Shown here: positions 38,792 through 47,153 of the stretch, one piece after another
Numbering within the stretch: position 1 is the stretch's first letter
Layout of the letters: the number at the start of each line of letters is the position of its first letter
NCBI GenBank assembly: GCA_015075305.1
Contig: JABTUS010000005.1
Location: forward strand, 186,001 to 250,000
Source: Opitutaceae bacterium
GTDB lineage: Bacteria; Verrucomicrobiota; Verrucomicrobiia; Opitutales; Opitutaceae
Length of the DNA: 64,000 nt
Direction of reading: 5' to 3'
Translations under genes and position numbers: made by a program
Notes under the pieces: generated by a model
Told to the model about the DNA's origin: nothing
Database searches by the model: none
Seen by the model: only the letters and a program-made list of their open reading frames with translations

Positions 38792-40386
38792 GCAGGCGCG
38801 CCGCAGAGGCGGGCCGGACCGCGTTTCCCCGATCCTCCAGTCTCGCCCTGGCGCTGGCATTGGTCTGCGTCCTCCTGCTGGCGTGGATCGTATTCATGGT
38901 GCCTGAGTGGTTTCGCAATCCCGACCTTTCGCACGGGCTCGTCAGTCCGCTCCTCATGGCGATCCTGCTTCGCGAGGCGCGCACGCAGACCTACGCCGGC
39001 TACCTTTCATCGGGAGCCAATGCGGTTGCGCTGGTCACTCTGCTCGCTGCATCGCTGGCGATTTTCCTGTTCGCGGGCCTGATGGCGGCGGCGCTTTCCT
39101 GGTCCAACGATCTCACACTGTTTCTGATCGGCGCAGCCCTGAGCCTGCTCTTGATCGCGATCTGGGTGGTGTGCGCGCGCGACGAGTGGCGAGTGCTGCC
39201 ATTCGCCTGGCCCGCCTTTGTCGCCTGCCTCGTGCCGATCCTGAGTTCGCCGTTCCCACCAGGAACCTACTCACGGCTGACGCTTGCGCTACAACTCGCG
39301 GTCACCCGCGGGGTCATCGGTGCACTTCATGTCCTTGGCATTCCCGCGAGGCAGAGTGGAAACATCATTGAGCTGGCCGGCGCGCGCGTGGGAATCGAGG
39401 ATGCCTGCAGCGGCATCCGCAGTCTCATTTCCTGCGTCGTCGCGGCGCTTTTCTTCTCGGGCACACTCGTCAGCCGTCCCCTGGCCAGGATCGTGCTCGT
39501 TCTGGTGTCGGTGCCGCTCGCGCTCGGCATGAACTTCATCCGCTCGCTCGGACTTACCCTGGCCGCCGAGCGCGGGGTCGACATCGGCGGAGCGATTCAC
39601 ACCCTTTCCGGTTATGCGGGACTGCTGGTCTGCGCATTCCTGCTGGCGCTCATTGCGCGAGGCCTTGGACGACGCCCCCCGCTCTCCTGTCCGAATGTTT
39701 CCGCGGGCAATCCGCCATCGACCGCGCTTCCGCGCGTGCTCCTCGCAGGCACCGCGCTCGCGGCGGTTTCGCTGCTCTTTTTCGTCCTGAAAACGCAGCC
39801 TGCCGCAACCACCCGCCAGCCTGCGCCCGATCTGGCTACGATTCTGCCGTCCGCCTATCCGGGATGGAAGGTTGAGACCACGGAGGATCTCTACCGGTTT
39901 TCCTCCACGCTCCAGACCAACAACCTTGCGCAGCGCACCTATCTGCGGGAGACCGCCAGCGGCATTGAGCGACTCACGATCTATCTCGCCTATTGGGCGC
40001 CGCATCAGGCGTCCGTCAGCCTGGTGGCATCGCACACACCGGACGCCTGCTGGCCGGGCGCCGGATGGAAATCGCTCGAGGAACGCGCCTCGCGGGCGCC
40101 CGTCAGCGTCGGCAGCCACGCCCTGCCTTCCGCCGAATACCGGACCTTCCAGCAGGGTGCCACGGTGCAGCATGTCTGGTTCTGGCACCTCCATGACGGG
40201 CAGCCCGTGACCGACACCGATCCCTTTTCCCCCCTCAAGCTTGCGCGATTGATCCTCCGTCACGGCGTGCAGAGCGAGTCGTCGCAACTCTTCATCCGCT
40301 TCTCAAGCAACGCCGCCTGGCCCGCGCTCGCCGCCGAGCCTCTGGTCGCGGACATCGTTCATCGGCTGCGGCCCTATGGACTCTGA
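38788..40386 (+). CDS. exosortase fused to EpsI domain
   Basis: The first 290 residues form the multi-helix exosortase with the transpeptidase-like triad: Cys207 (GIEDACSGIRSL), Arg252 (MNFIRSLGLTL) and His271 (GAIHTLSGYAG). Residues about 320-532 are an EpsI domain with HTPDACWPGAGW (416-427). Exosortases process C-terminal PEP-CTERM sorting tails during export of envelope or exopolysaccharide-associated proteins. No PEP-CTERM protein was seen in the window, so its substrates are encoded elsewhere. Confidence 0.93.
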   Translation: MSRRAAEAGRTAFPRSSSLALALALVCVLLLAWIVFMVPEWFRNPDLSHGLVSPLLMAILLREARTQTYAGYLSSGANAVALVTLLAASLAIFLFAGLMAAALSWSNDLTLFLIGAALSLLLIAIWVVCARDEWRVLPFAWPAFVACLVPILSSPFPPGTYSRLTLALQLAVTRGVIGALHVLGIPARQSGNIIELAGARVGIEDACSGIRSLISCVVAALFFSGTLVSRPLARIVLVLVSVPLALGMNFIRSLGLTLAAERGVDIGGAIHTLSGYAGLLVCAFLLALIARGLGRRPPLSCPNVSAGNPPSTALPRVLLAGTALAAVSLLFFVLKTQPAATTRQPAPDLATILPSAYPGWKVETTEDLYRFSSTLQTNNLAQRTYLRETASGIERLTIYLAYWAPHQASVSLVASHTPDACWPGAGWKSLEERASRAPVSVGSHALPSAEYRTFQQGATVQHVWFWHLHDGQPVTDTDPFSPLKLARLILRHGVQSESSQLFIRFSSNAAWPALAAEPLVADIVHRLRPYGL

Positions 40387-40467
40387 GGCTTGCGCACCCA
40401 GAATTGTCGACCCGCGGGACCGGGACTCGCAGCTTAACAGCAGGCCCCGGTGATTTCTTCCAGCAAC

Positions 40468-40496
40468 TGGAGGGGCGCGCTCCGTCGTGACCAGGG
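40468..40496 (-). repeat. REP copy
   Basis: This is an uninterrupted REP arm in inverse orientation to 28802-28830; its reverse complement reads through CCCCTCCAGTTG. That makes it the reference for the empty insertion site of the group II intron. Confidence 0.78.
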
Positions 40497-40530
40497 AACC
40501 CCACCAACGGAGTGGACTTTCAACCCATCC

Positions 40531-40559
40531 TGGAGGGGCACGCTTTGTCGTGACCGGGG
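40531..40559 (-). repeat. REP copy in direct repeat with the previous one
   Basis: It has the same orientation as 40468-40496 and lies about 63 bases from it. It is followed by GCGTGCGTCGC, which resembles the bases inside the right arm of REPIN B, so this copy may be the end of a decayed element. Confidence 0.75.
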
Positions 40560-40914
40560 GGCGTGCGTCGCGAAACTTCGCGGGACAGTTTTCACGCAGA
40601 GTCGCATGAGACGCGGAGCATAGGAGATGTCGAAGGTCGGAAAACAGAGGACAACACCCGCAAACAGTCCATCGAATCATCGTGGAATCGCATTCTCCTG
40701 CATCAGCGTCCCACCCCAAGGATTGAAACACTTCGTCCCCAACTGCCCGAAGCACAATTCCCGAAGGGGCGACTCTTGACCCTGGGCCAAACTTGGGCCA
40801 TCTATTGTTGCGCCGCACGCGAGAGCGGGAAATCCCGATGGAGGCGCTCCAGCAGATTCTTCGCTGGATCGAAAATAATCCAATTTTTCCGACAGGTGAC
40901 TGGTACAAACGCTT

Positions 40915-41394
40915 TCACGGCGTCACCCTATGTGGGCGGGATTCGTTCGTGCGATCGTGCGTCTTGTTGAACCAGATCGAGAACCGCTGCTTGAGCAGCT
41001 TCATGAACTGCGAAACATCCCCCATCAGTGCGTTCTGTCGATTTCTCCACGCCACAGCCTCAGGACCATTCGCCTCCAACTGCGCTTTGACGACCTCCAA
41101 CCGCGTCATCTGATACCGCGTTGGACTTGAATAGAGGACATGAAATCGTCTGAGCAACTCATCATCCGGAATGAACGTCTTCCGCGGCACCTTCACCAAG
41201 ACATGAAAATGGTTGGTAAGGATTGCATACGTGACAACCCGAACGCCGCAGCAGTCCGCCACCTGCCACAACTGTTTGCGCAACACATCCTTTGCAACGT
41301 CATTAAGCAACATCTCCCCATCCACGGACCGAGTCATGCACTGATAGATTCCCTCGCATTCCTCCGCCACGATCTTGATGCGACACCCTCTCAT
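40915..41394 (-). pseudogene. RAYT-like (Y1/HUH) transposase, C-terminally truncated
   Basis: The 159-residue frame matches the N-terminal two thirds of REP-associated tyrosine transposases: TRSVDGEMLLND, CCGVRVVTYAILTNHFHVLV with the HUH motif (HFH), LLRRFHVLYSS and FMKLLKQRFSIWFNKTHDR. The family then continues with a GTLWEERF-like segment and about 100 more residues, which are absent from all three frames. At the RYxxYFN-like position, where the catalytic Tyr would be expected, only RFSIWFN is present. It is probably inactive. It lies 350 bases from two REP copies of the type it could have mobilised. Confidence 0.75.
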
Positions 41395-41440
41395 GCCGCG
41401 AATCCATCCCTTTTTACCTCAATTGCAAAGCGCCCAAACA

Positions 41441-41456
41441 CCCCAAATGAGGTGTG
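41441..41456 (+). repeat. 16-bp dispersed repeat, copy 2
   Basis: It is identical to 25161-25176 (CCCCAAATGAGGTGTG). Here it lies within a short hairpin ACACC/GGTGT. Confidence 0.6.
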
Positions 41457-41482
41457 TCCATACTCACCCATCCCGATATTTG

Positions 41483-41577
41483 CCTGTCCCTCCTCATTCG
41501 ATCAGGGACAGGCTATTGTGGTGGCTCATCAAATCACTCCAGTTGGCGAAATCTGGCTAGTCAGAATTAGGGACAGG
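41483..41577 (+). repeat. CCTGTCCCT / AGGGACAGG repeats
   Basis: CCTGTCCCT lies at 41483-41491 and AGGGACAGG at 41504-41512 and again at 41569-41577. The first two can form a hairpin with a 13-14 base loop. CTGTCCCT also precedes the vapB start at 27519-27526. They may be recognition sites of a RAYT or a related element. Confidence 0.5.
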
Positions 41578-41971
41578 TAGATCCAAAGTTTGCAGATCAC
41601 CACCAACCATCCGCGCGAAACTGAAAATGAATCCCGCTGCCTGAGTTGGCGCACTCAACAAGATCTCTGTCGCATCTCTCCCATCGGCCAGTGTAACCAA
41701 TCACATTTCCATCACGTCAGGCCGCGATGCCGCTTCGGTGCACGATACTGGGTGGAGCCGCTATGGCGTGCTCAAGCCCGCAACACATTAAAGCGTGCTC
41801 ATCGGCAATGTGATGGGATTCTTCACATCTGCCGCCGCTCACGGCTGGTGGCCGTTTGAAACACCTACCAGCTCCTTTCTCAATCGCCACTACCTTGTCA
41901 CTCGAATCAGTCCGTTCCACTCGTCATCGGCCTTATTCCAAATGACTTCACCTTGAATCCCCTTCAAGCAA

Positions 41972-42979
41972 TCACGAGCGGAGGTTCGAATTGATGCGCG
42001 CAAACACCATCTTGCCTCCGGCAGATGGAATTACACTGGTGATCTCGGCCTGCACCGTCTGCCCCAGGTGAGAACGTCCGTCGCTTACCACCACCATCGA
42101 TCCATCTTCGAGGTAACCGACCCCTTGGTTCTCTTCCTTGCCCGGCTTGATCAGTTCAACTTCCACCGACTCGCCCAGCAGCAGCGCGGGCTTCAATGAC
42201 TTTGAGAGCGCGTTTAGATTGAGCCATGCGACGCCATGAAACTCCGCCATTTTCGCCAGATTGTAGTCGGTCGTCAGAAGCTTGGCACGCATGGATTGCG
42301 CGAGAAACACAAGCTTCGCCTCAATATCGCTCCGCTTCGCTTCACTTTCGTGAATTCGCAGGTCGAGTCGCTTGATCTGGCGCAGCTCATTCAACACCTC
42401 CAACCCACGACGTCCACGCCCCTGAAGCAGCGGATCCGAGGAGTCGGCAATCGACTGCACCTCGTTGAGCACGAAACGCGGAATGATCAGCGCGCCGCCC
42501 ATGAACCCAGCTTCACAGACGCGCGCCACGCGGCCGTCGATCAATGCGCTCGTATCCACAACGACCAGCGGAACATCCACCTCGTGTCTCACGAACCGCA
42601 CGTACGGAATGACAAGATTAAACTCATCCTTTCCGCGCAGCGCGATAACCGCACCAAGATATCCGCATACCAGAAACAAACCCAGTCGCACGAGGTGGAT
42701 GACTTCAGGATCTCCCTGGTCGAAAAGCGGCGAGGCCCCCAGGAGTTGCGCGATCAGCAAGCCGATCGCGAGGCCAAAGGTCACGGCACTGAGTCCACGC
42801 AGGGAGAAACCTCGAAGCAGCAAATCCACCAGAACGACAAGCACGCCGATCGAGAAACCCATGAACGTCGCCAGCAGCTGAAAGCGATCCCAGTCTGCAA
42901 TGGTATAACACACCAGCCACCCCCCCGCCGCGCAAAGGGCGATGAAAACAACGCGTATGGGCACCAAGGTTCGGTTCAT
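41972..42979 (-). CDS. PIN-TRAM domain membrane protein (YacL type)
   Basis: From the ATG at 42979, which overlaps the stop of the 47-residue frame upstream, the protein has 335 residues. It has four helices in the first 120 residues, a PIN domain starting VDTSALIDGRVARV (Asp about 142) with IIPRFVLNEVQSIAD and LTTDYNLAKMA, and a C-terminal TRAM domain (GYLEDGSMVVVSDGRSHLGQTV). It is probably a membrane-bound RNA-binding nuclease. A longer start at 43075 would overlap the small upstream gene fully. Confidence 0.9.
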   Translation of the reverse strand: MNRTLVPIRVVFIALCAAGGWLVCYTIADWDRFQLLATFMGFSIGVLVVLVDLLLRGFSLRGLSAVTFGLAIGLLIAQLLGASPLFDQGDPEVIHLVRLGLFLVCGYLGAVIALRGKDEFNLVIPYVRFVRHEVDVPLVVVDTSALIDGRVARVCEAGFMGGALIIPRFVLNEVQSIADSSDPLLQGRGRRGLEVLNELRQIKRLDLRIHESEAKRSDIEAKLVFLAQSMRAKLLTTDYNLAKMAEFHGVAWLNLNALSKSLKPALLLGESVEVELIKPGKEENQGVGYLEDGSMVVVSDGRSHLGQTVQAEITSVIPSAGGKMVFARINSNLRS

Positions 42980-43119
42980 CGGCTGACGGGCGGAGTCGGC
43001 GTTTCGCAACCGTGCAGAGCGAAAAACAGCAACGGCAGGAACACCCCCGCCAGCATCAGCAGATAGAGCAACCACACCACCCGCTGGGCTTTTCCCTTTT
43101 CATCCTCGCTCGGCTCCAT
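42976..43119 (-). CDS. small single-helix membrane protein upstream of the PIN-TRAM gene
   Basis: The 47-residue frame starts at 43119 (MEPSEDEKGKAQRVVWLLYL) and has one membrane helix (about 14-36) and a short tail HGCETPTPPVSR. Its TGA overlaps the ATG of the PIN-TRAM gene (ATGA), which suggests translational coupling. A charged N-terminus followed by a helix fits a small membrane partner. It resembles no family I can name. Confidence 0.5.
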   Translation of the reverse strand: MEPSEDEKGKAQRVVWLLYLLMLAGVFLPLLFFALHGCETPTPPVSR

Positions 43120-43150
43120 TCTCTAGTCAGCGCATCTATGTCGCCCCTCC

Positions 43151-43564
43151 ATGACAATCCAATACTGGCTCGTTAAACAAGAACCCGACTCCTACCCGTG
43201 GGCCCGGTTTGTGGCCGATCGCAAAACCGACTGGACGGGAGTGCGCAACTACCAGGCGCGAAACAACCTGAAAGCCATGAACAAGGGTGATGAGGTTCTG
43301 TTCTACGCGAGTGGCGACATCAAGGCTGTCCTGGGTGTGGCCGTGGTCTCAAGGGCAGCTTTTCCCGATCCCACCTCAGAGACCGGAGAATCCTGGGTCG
43401 CCGTCGAGCTCAAGGCAGGCAAGGCGCTCCCCAAACCTGTGACGCTCACCCAGATCAAATCCGAGCCAGACCTGCAATCCATGCTCTTGATCCGGCACAC
43501 ACGCCTTTCTGTCGTGCCAGTGTCCAGGAAGGAGTTCGACTCCATTCTCGAAATAGGATCCTGA
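43151..43564 (+). CDS. EVE domain-containing protein
   Basis: The 137-residue protein is one EVE domain, the YTH-like fold thought to bind modified bases. It has YWLVKQEPDSYPWARF, WTGVRNYQARNNLKAM, GDEVLFYASG and SVVPVSRKEFDSIL. Its stop lies six bases before tyrA, so the two are probably co-transcribed. Confidence 0.93.
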   Translation: MTIQYWLVKQEPDSYPWARFVADRKTDWTGVRNYQARNNLKAMNKGDEVLFYASGDIKAVLGVAVVSRAAFPDPTSETGESWVAVELKAGKALPKPVTLTQIKSEPDLQSMLLIRHTRLSVVPVSRKEFDSILEIGS

Positions 43565-43570
43565 TCTGCC

Positions 43571-44419
43571 ATGATTGAGACAATCGCCATACTCGCGCCT
43601 GGCCTGCTCGGTGGATCCGTGGCCATGGCGGCACGGGCACGTGGAGCCGCACGGCGCATTGTCATCTGGGCCCGACGCCCGGAAGTTCGTTTGCAGGTTG
43701 CGAAACAACCTTGGTGCGATGCAATTGCATCGACTCCGGAAATCGCGGCAGGCGAAGCAGACGTCGTGGTGCTCGCCGCACCCGTTGAAAGGATCGTCGA
43801 ACTGGCGCGTGCCATCGCTCCGCATCTGAAGCCCGGAAGTGTCGTGACCGACGTTGGTTCAACCAAGGGATCACTGGTCCGCGCCTGCACCAATGCTCTC
43901 GGCATCCAGGCTCATTTTGTCGGCTCCCATCCCATGGCGGGAAGCGAGAAGACCGGCTGGGAAAACGGCTCCGCCGAGCTTTTTCTACGCCGCGTCTGCT
44001 TCGTGACCCCGCTTCCTTCAACGGATGCCGCCGCATTGGAGATCGTCAGCCGACTCTGGAGCGATCTCGGTGCGAGTGTAGCGACGCTATCACCCGACGA
44101 ACACGATGAGATTGTCGCGCACATCAGTCACCTGCCGCAGGTGATCGCCAGCACGCTTTGCACTTTCCTCTCACAGCGCCCCGCTCCATGGAGAAACTTC
44201 TCCGGCGGTGGTTTGCGCGACACGACACGAATTGCAGCAAGCGACCCGGCCATCTGGGTTGAAATCCTTCGCAACAATCGGGACGAAATTCTGCGCGCAC
44301 TGCGCGGCTTCCAATCCGAGATGGAGTCTTTCCACGCGGCGCTGGCCAACGGAGACTGGATCGAGGTCGAGTCCAGGATCGAGCGCGGCAAGGCCTACCG
44401 CGATGCCTTCCGCCCCTAG
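43571..44419 (+). CDS. tyrA: prephenate dehydrogenase
   Basis: The 282-residue protein converts prephenate to 4-hydroxyphenylpyruvate (or arogenate to tyrosine). It has an NAD-binding N-terminus (ILAPGLLGGSVAMA), TDVGSTKG, the catalytic-region GSHPMAGSEKTGW (118-130) and HDEIVAHISHLPQVIA. In the nucleotide loop the first Gly of GxGLxGG is Ala. It is followed by aroA, cmk and plsC on the same strand, so aromatic amino acid genes are grouped here. Confidence 0.92.
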   Translation: MIETIAILAPGLLGGSVAMAARARGAARRIVIWARRPEVRLQVAKQPWCDAIASTPEIAAGEADVVVLAAPVERIVELARAIAPHLKPGSVVTDVGSTKGSLVRACTNALGIQAHFVGSHPMAGSEKTGWENGSAELFLRRVCFVTPLPSTDAAALEIVSRLWSDLGASVATLSPDEHDEIVAHISHLPQVIASTLCTFLSQRPAPWRNFSGGGLRDTTRIAASDPAIWVEILRNNRDEILRALRGFQSEMESFHAALANGDWIEVESRIERGKAYRDAFRP

Positions 44420-44481
44420 GCCACCGTCGTTTCTCCCTTGGCTCCGACTCCACCCGCGTCACGCTGGTCGCCGCTTGTCTC

Positions 44482-45789
44482 ATGACCTTGCCTGAACTGC
44501 TTCCCGTCGCACCCTTCACCCACCCAGTCCGGGGTGAGGCTGTCCTTCCTGGATCCAAAAGCCTGACCAATCGCGCGCTCCTGCTAGCTGCACTGAGTGC
44601 CAATCCCGCAAGACTTGCCGGAGCTCTTTTCAGCGAGGACACCGAGTTGATGGCCTCCGCACTGCGCGCAATGGGTTTCACCGTTGTCACTGAGGCAGCG
44701 ACCGGCACCATTGAACTTCACGGCCAGGACAAGGCCTATCCCGCGTCCAGCACTGCACAAAATCCGACTGAACTCTTTGTCGGCCTTGCCGGCACCGCCG
44801 CTCGTTTCCTCACGGCCCTGTGCGCGGCAGCCCCTCGCGGCGTGTATCGGATCGACGGCGTTCCGCAGATGCGCCGGCGCCCGATGCGCCCGCTCATAGA
44901 TGCCCTTCGTTCCCTCGGCGCAGGCATCAAGTGTTTGGGCGAGGAGGGATTTTTCCCGCTGGAAATCCATGGCGGCGGACTCCGTGGCGGCAGGGTCCGC
45001 CTCGATGCGAGCGAGAGCAGCCAGTTGCTCTCGGCACTGCTGATGATCGCGCCTCGTTCGCCAGGACCCGTCAAAATCGAACTTGCCGGCTCGGTAAGGT
45101 GGACCTTTGTGGAAATGTCTCTCCGGCTGATGGCGGAGTTCGGCGTCCACGTGCCGGTGCCGCAGGACAGGTCCTCTTTCGCCATCGCGCCCAGGGTCTA
45201 TCGCGCGCCCGAGATGTGCGTCGTCGAACCCGACGCCACCGCCGCCAGCTATTTCCAGGCTCTTCCGCTCGTCGTGGGTGGATCTCTCGCCCTCCCCGGC
45301 CTGCGCCCTCCGGGTGCCGGCTTGCAGGGAGACTCCGCGTTCCTCGATGTCATGCAGCGCGTGCGGTTGCGGCCGGAAGGACAGCCTCTCTCCGAGGATT
45401 TCCACGAGATTTCCGACACGTTCCTGACCCTTGCAGCAATCGCCCCGCTCCTCAAGGGTCCGACACACATCTCCGGCATCGCGCACACGCGCAAACAAGA
45501 GACCGACCGCGTAGCCGGCATGGCATCCGAGCTTCGCCGCCTGGGACAGGATGTGATCGAAACCGAAGACTCCCTGACCATCACCCCACGCCCCCTGCGT
45601 ACCGGACATGTCATCGAGACCTATGGCGATCATCGCTTCGCCATGAGCTTCGGCATTCTCGGATGTCGCAATCTCCTCGGAAATGGTTCGCCCTGGCTCA
45701 CCATTCGAAACCCCGCCTGCTGTGCCAAAACCTTCCCGCACTTTTTCGAGTTGCTCGCCTCGCTGCGGCAAAAATCGTTGCCGGCCTGA
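44482..45789 (+). CDS. aroA: 3-phosphoshikimate 1-carboxyvinyltransferase (EPSP synthase)
   Basis: The 435-residue enzyme of the shikimate pathway has the N-terminal LPGSKSLTNRALLLAAL, GLAGTAARFLTAL, MRRRPMRPLIDALRSLG, and the C-terminal KETDR equivalent KQETDRVAGMASELRRLG with GDHRFAMSFGILG. Its TGA overlaps the cmk ATG, a gene order seen in other bacteria (aroA-cmk). Confidence 0.96.
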   Translation: MTLPELLPVAPFTHPVRGEAVLPGSKSLTNRALLLAALSANPARLAGALFSEDTELMASALRAMGFTVVTEAATGTIELHGQDKAYPASSTAQNPTELFVGLAGTAARFLTALCAAAPRGVYRIDGVPQMRRRPMRPLIDALRSLGAGIKCLGEEGFFPLEIHGGGLRGGRVRLDASESSQLLSALLMIAPRSPGPVKIELAGSVRWTFVEMSLRLMAEFGVHVPVPQDRSSFAIAPRVYRAPEMCVVEPDATAASYFQALPLVVGGSLALPGLRPPGAGLQGDSAFLDVMQRVRLRPEGQPLSEDFHEISDTFLTLAAIAPLLKGPTHISGIAHTRKQETDRVAGMASELRRLGQDVIETEDSLTITPRPLRTGHVIETYGDHRFAMSFGILGCRNLLGNGSPWLTIRNPACCAKTFPHFFELLASLRQKSLPA

Positions 45790-46469
45790 TGGGCTCTACC
45801 TCTCCCTTTCTCATCGTCGCCATCGACGGCGGCGCGGCCTCCGGAAAGTCATCAACGTCGCGCGCACTCGCGGCGCGTTTTCCCCTGCTGCACGTCGACA
45901 CGGGCGCGCACTACCGCGCCATAACCGCCGAGATGCTTCGACAGGGAGTTTCTCCGTCCGACCCGCTGGCCGTGGAGTCCGCGCTGACAAGACTCTCGCT
46001 TGGCACGCAAGTGACAGGATCCGAGGCCTCGCTGGAAGTCAACGGGCGGATACCCGGCACGGAGATACGCAGTCCCGAGGTAAATGCATCCGTCTCCCAT
46101 TTCGCGGCGCTGCCCGCAGTTCGATCCACGCTGCTTCAATACCAAAGGGGACAGGCTGATGTGGCGCGCCGGCTCGGCTTCCGCGGACTGCTCATGGAGG
46201 GACGGGACATCGGATCGGTGATCTTCCCCGACGCCGACTTGCGCTTCTATCTCCATGCTGATCCGGAGGAGCGCGCCCGCCGCCGCGCGGAACAGGGACA
46301 GGCTGATTCAATCACCGAACGCGACCGGCTCGATTCATCGCGCAAAACCGCACCGCTGACAATTTCTCCCGGAGCCATTGCCATCGACTCCACCCATCTC
46401 TCCCTCGAACAGGTCGTCTTCCAAGTCTCGGCGCGCATCGCCGAGAAACTCCAGACGGGACGTCGCTGA
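45789..46469 (+). CDS. cmk: cytidylate kinase
   Basis: The 226-residue kinase phosphorylates CMP/dCMP. It has the P-loop GGAASGKSS (14-22), LLHVDTGAHYRAIT, LLMEGRDIGSVIFPDADLRF and the lid region ERARRRAEQ. The start ATG at 45789 overlaps the aroA stop. plsC follows six bases after its stop. Confidence 0.95.
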   Translation: MGSTSPFLIVAIDGGAASGKSSTSRALAARFPLLHVDTGAHYRAITAEMLRQGVSPSDPLAVESALTRLSLGTQVTGSEASLEVNGRIPGTEIRSPEVNASVSHFAALPAVRSTLLQYQRGQADVARRLGFRGLLMEGRDIGSVIFPDADLRFYLHADPEERARRRAEQGQADSITERDRLDSSRKTAPLTISPGAIAIDSTHLSLEQVVFQVSARIAEKLQTGRR

Positions 46470-46475
46470 ATCACG

Positions 46476-47135
46476 ATGAGCCGCCGCTACGACCAGATCG
46501 CGATGGAGCCCATGTACGGGTTTTTCCACTACCTGTGCATGCTCGCGTACGAGATGTTCTTTCGCGGCGAGGTCTGCGGAACATCCAACATTCCCGTCAC
46601 CGGTCCGTTCATCGTGGCCTGCAATCATGCGAGCCACCTCGACCCGCCGTTTGTGGGCGCCCAGGTTCCGCGGCAAATGGCCTTCTTTGCGAGAAAAACG
46701 CTTTGGAAACCAGGCATCGCCCAGTGGTGGCTCGACGGAGTCGGGACCATCCCCGTGGACCGCGACGGCGGTTCCGATGTCGCAGCCATCCGTCGTGTCC
46801 TGCAGACCCTCCAGTCGGGCAAGGCGCTGATTCTTTTCCCCGAAGGCACCCGATCCCCTGACGGCAGCCTTCAGCCGGCCAAGCCGGGTGTGGGGCTGAT
46901 CGCCTGCAAGACCCAGGCGCCGGTGCTGCCCGCCCGCATCTTCAATTCGCACCTGGCCTTTGGACGCGGGGGAAAACTGCGCGTGGGCACGCGCATCTCG
47001 GTGGTCTTCGGGCCCGTCATCCAACCAAAAGACTACGACGATCCGGGCGCCGGGCGCGATCGCTACCAGCGCGCCAGCGAACGAATCATGGGCTCCATAT
47101 CGCGACTGCGCATGCCGGAATACCCCGTGATTTGA
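46476..47135 (+). CDS. plsC: 1-acyl-sn-glycerol-3-phosphate acyltransferase
   Basis: The 219-residue membrane-associated acyltransferase has the catalytic NHASHLD (50-56), FPEGTRSPDG (121-130) and the LPARI-type segment further on. It acylates lysophosphatidic acid in phospholipid synthesis. It is the last gene of the tyrA-aroA-cmk-plsC run and convergent with trpS. Confidence 0.92.
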   Translation: MSRRYDQIAMEPMYGFFHYLCMLAYEMFFRGEVCGTSNIPVTGPFIVACNHASHLDPPFVGAQVPRQMAFFARKTLWKPGIAQWWLDGVGTIPVDRDGGSDVAAIRRVLQTLQSGKALILFPEGTRSPDGSLQPAKPGVGLIACKTQAPVLPARIFNSHLAFGRGGKLRVGTRISVVFGPVIQPKDYDDPGAGRDRYQRASERIMGSISRLRMPEYPVI

Positions 47136-47153
47136 GCAGTCGCGGCAGCGCGT

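Larger units (their letters stand above)
40387..40914. other. intergenic region with two REP copies and no credible gene
   Basis: Apart from two REP copies the stretch shows no frame with family-like character. The 3' end of a normal RAYT gene would be expected in the last part, but no frame continues the protein here. Confidence 0.6.
41395..41971. other. intergenic region flanking the RAYT remnant
   Basis: The 577 bases hold the 16-bp repeat at 41441-41456, the inverted CCTGTCCC/GGGACAGG pair at 41483-41512 and a further AGGGACAGG at 41569-41577. The remaining part to 41971 shows no gene-like frame. Confidence 0.55.

Noticed and set aside
41590-41920. Small frames in the gap after the RAYT remnant
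   Set aside because: No ribosome site, no family-like pattern, and both strands give equally plausible short frames.
44820-45788. Upstream extension of the cmk frame
   Set aside because: It overlaps aroA completely; the real cmk start is the ATG overlapping the aroA stop at 45789.
46147-46315. GGGACAGGCTGAT copies inside cmk as extra RAYT motifs
   Set aside because: They lie in conserved coding sequence and are explained by codon use.
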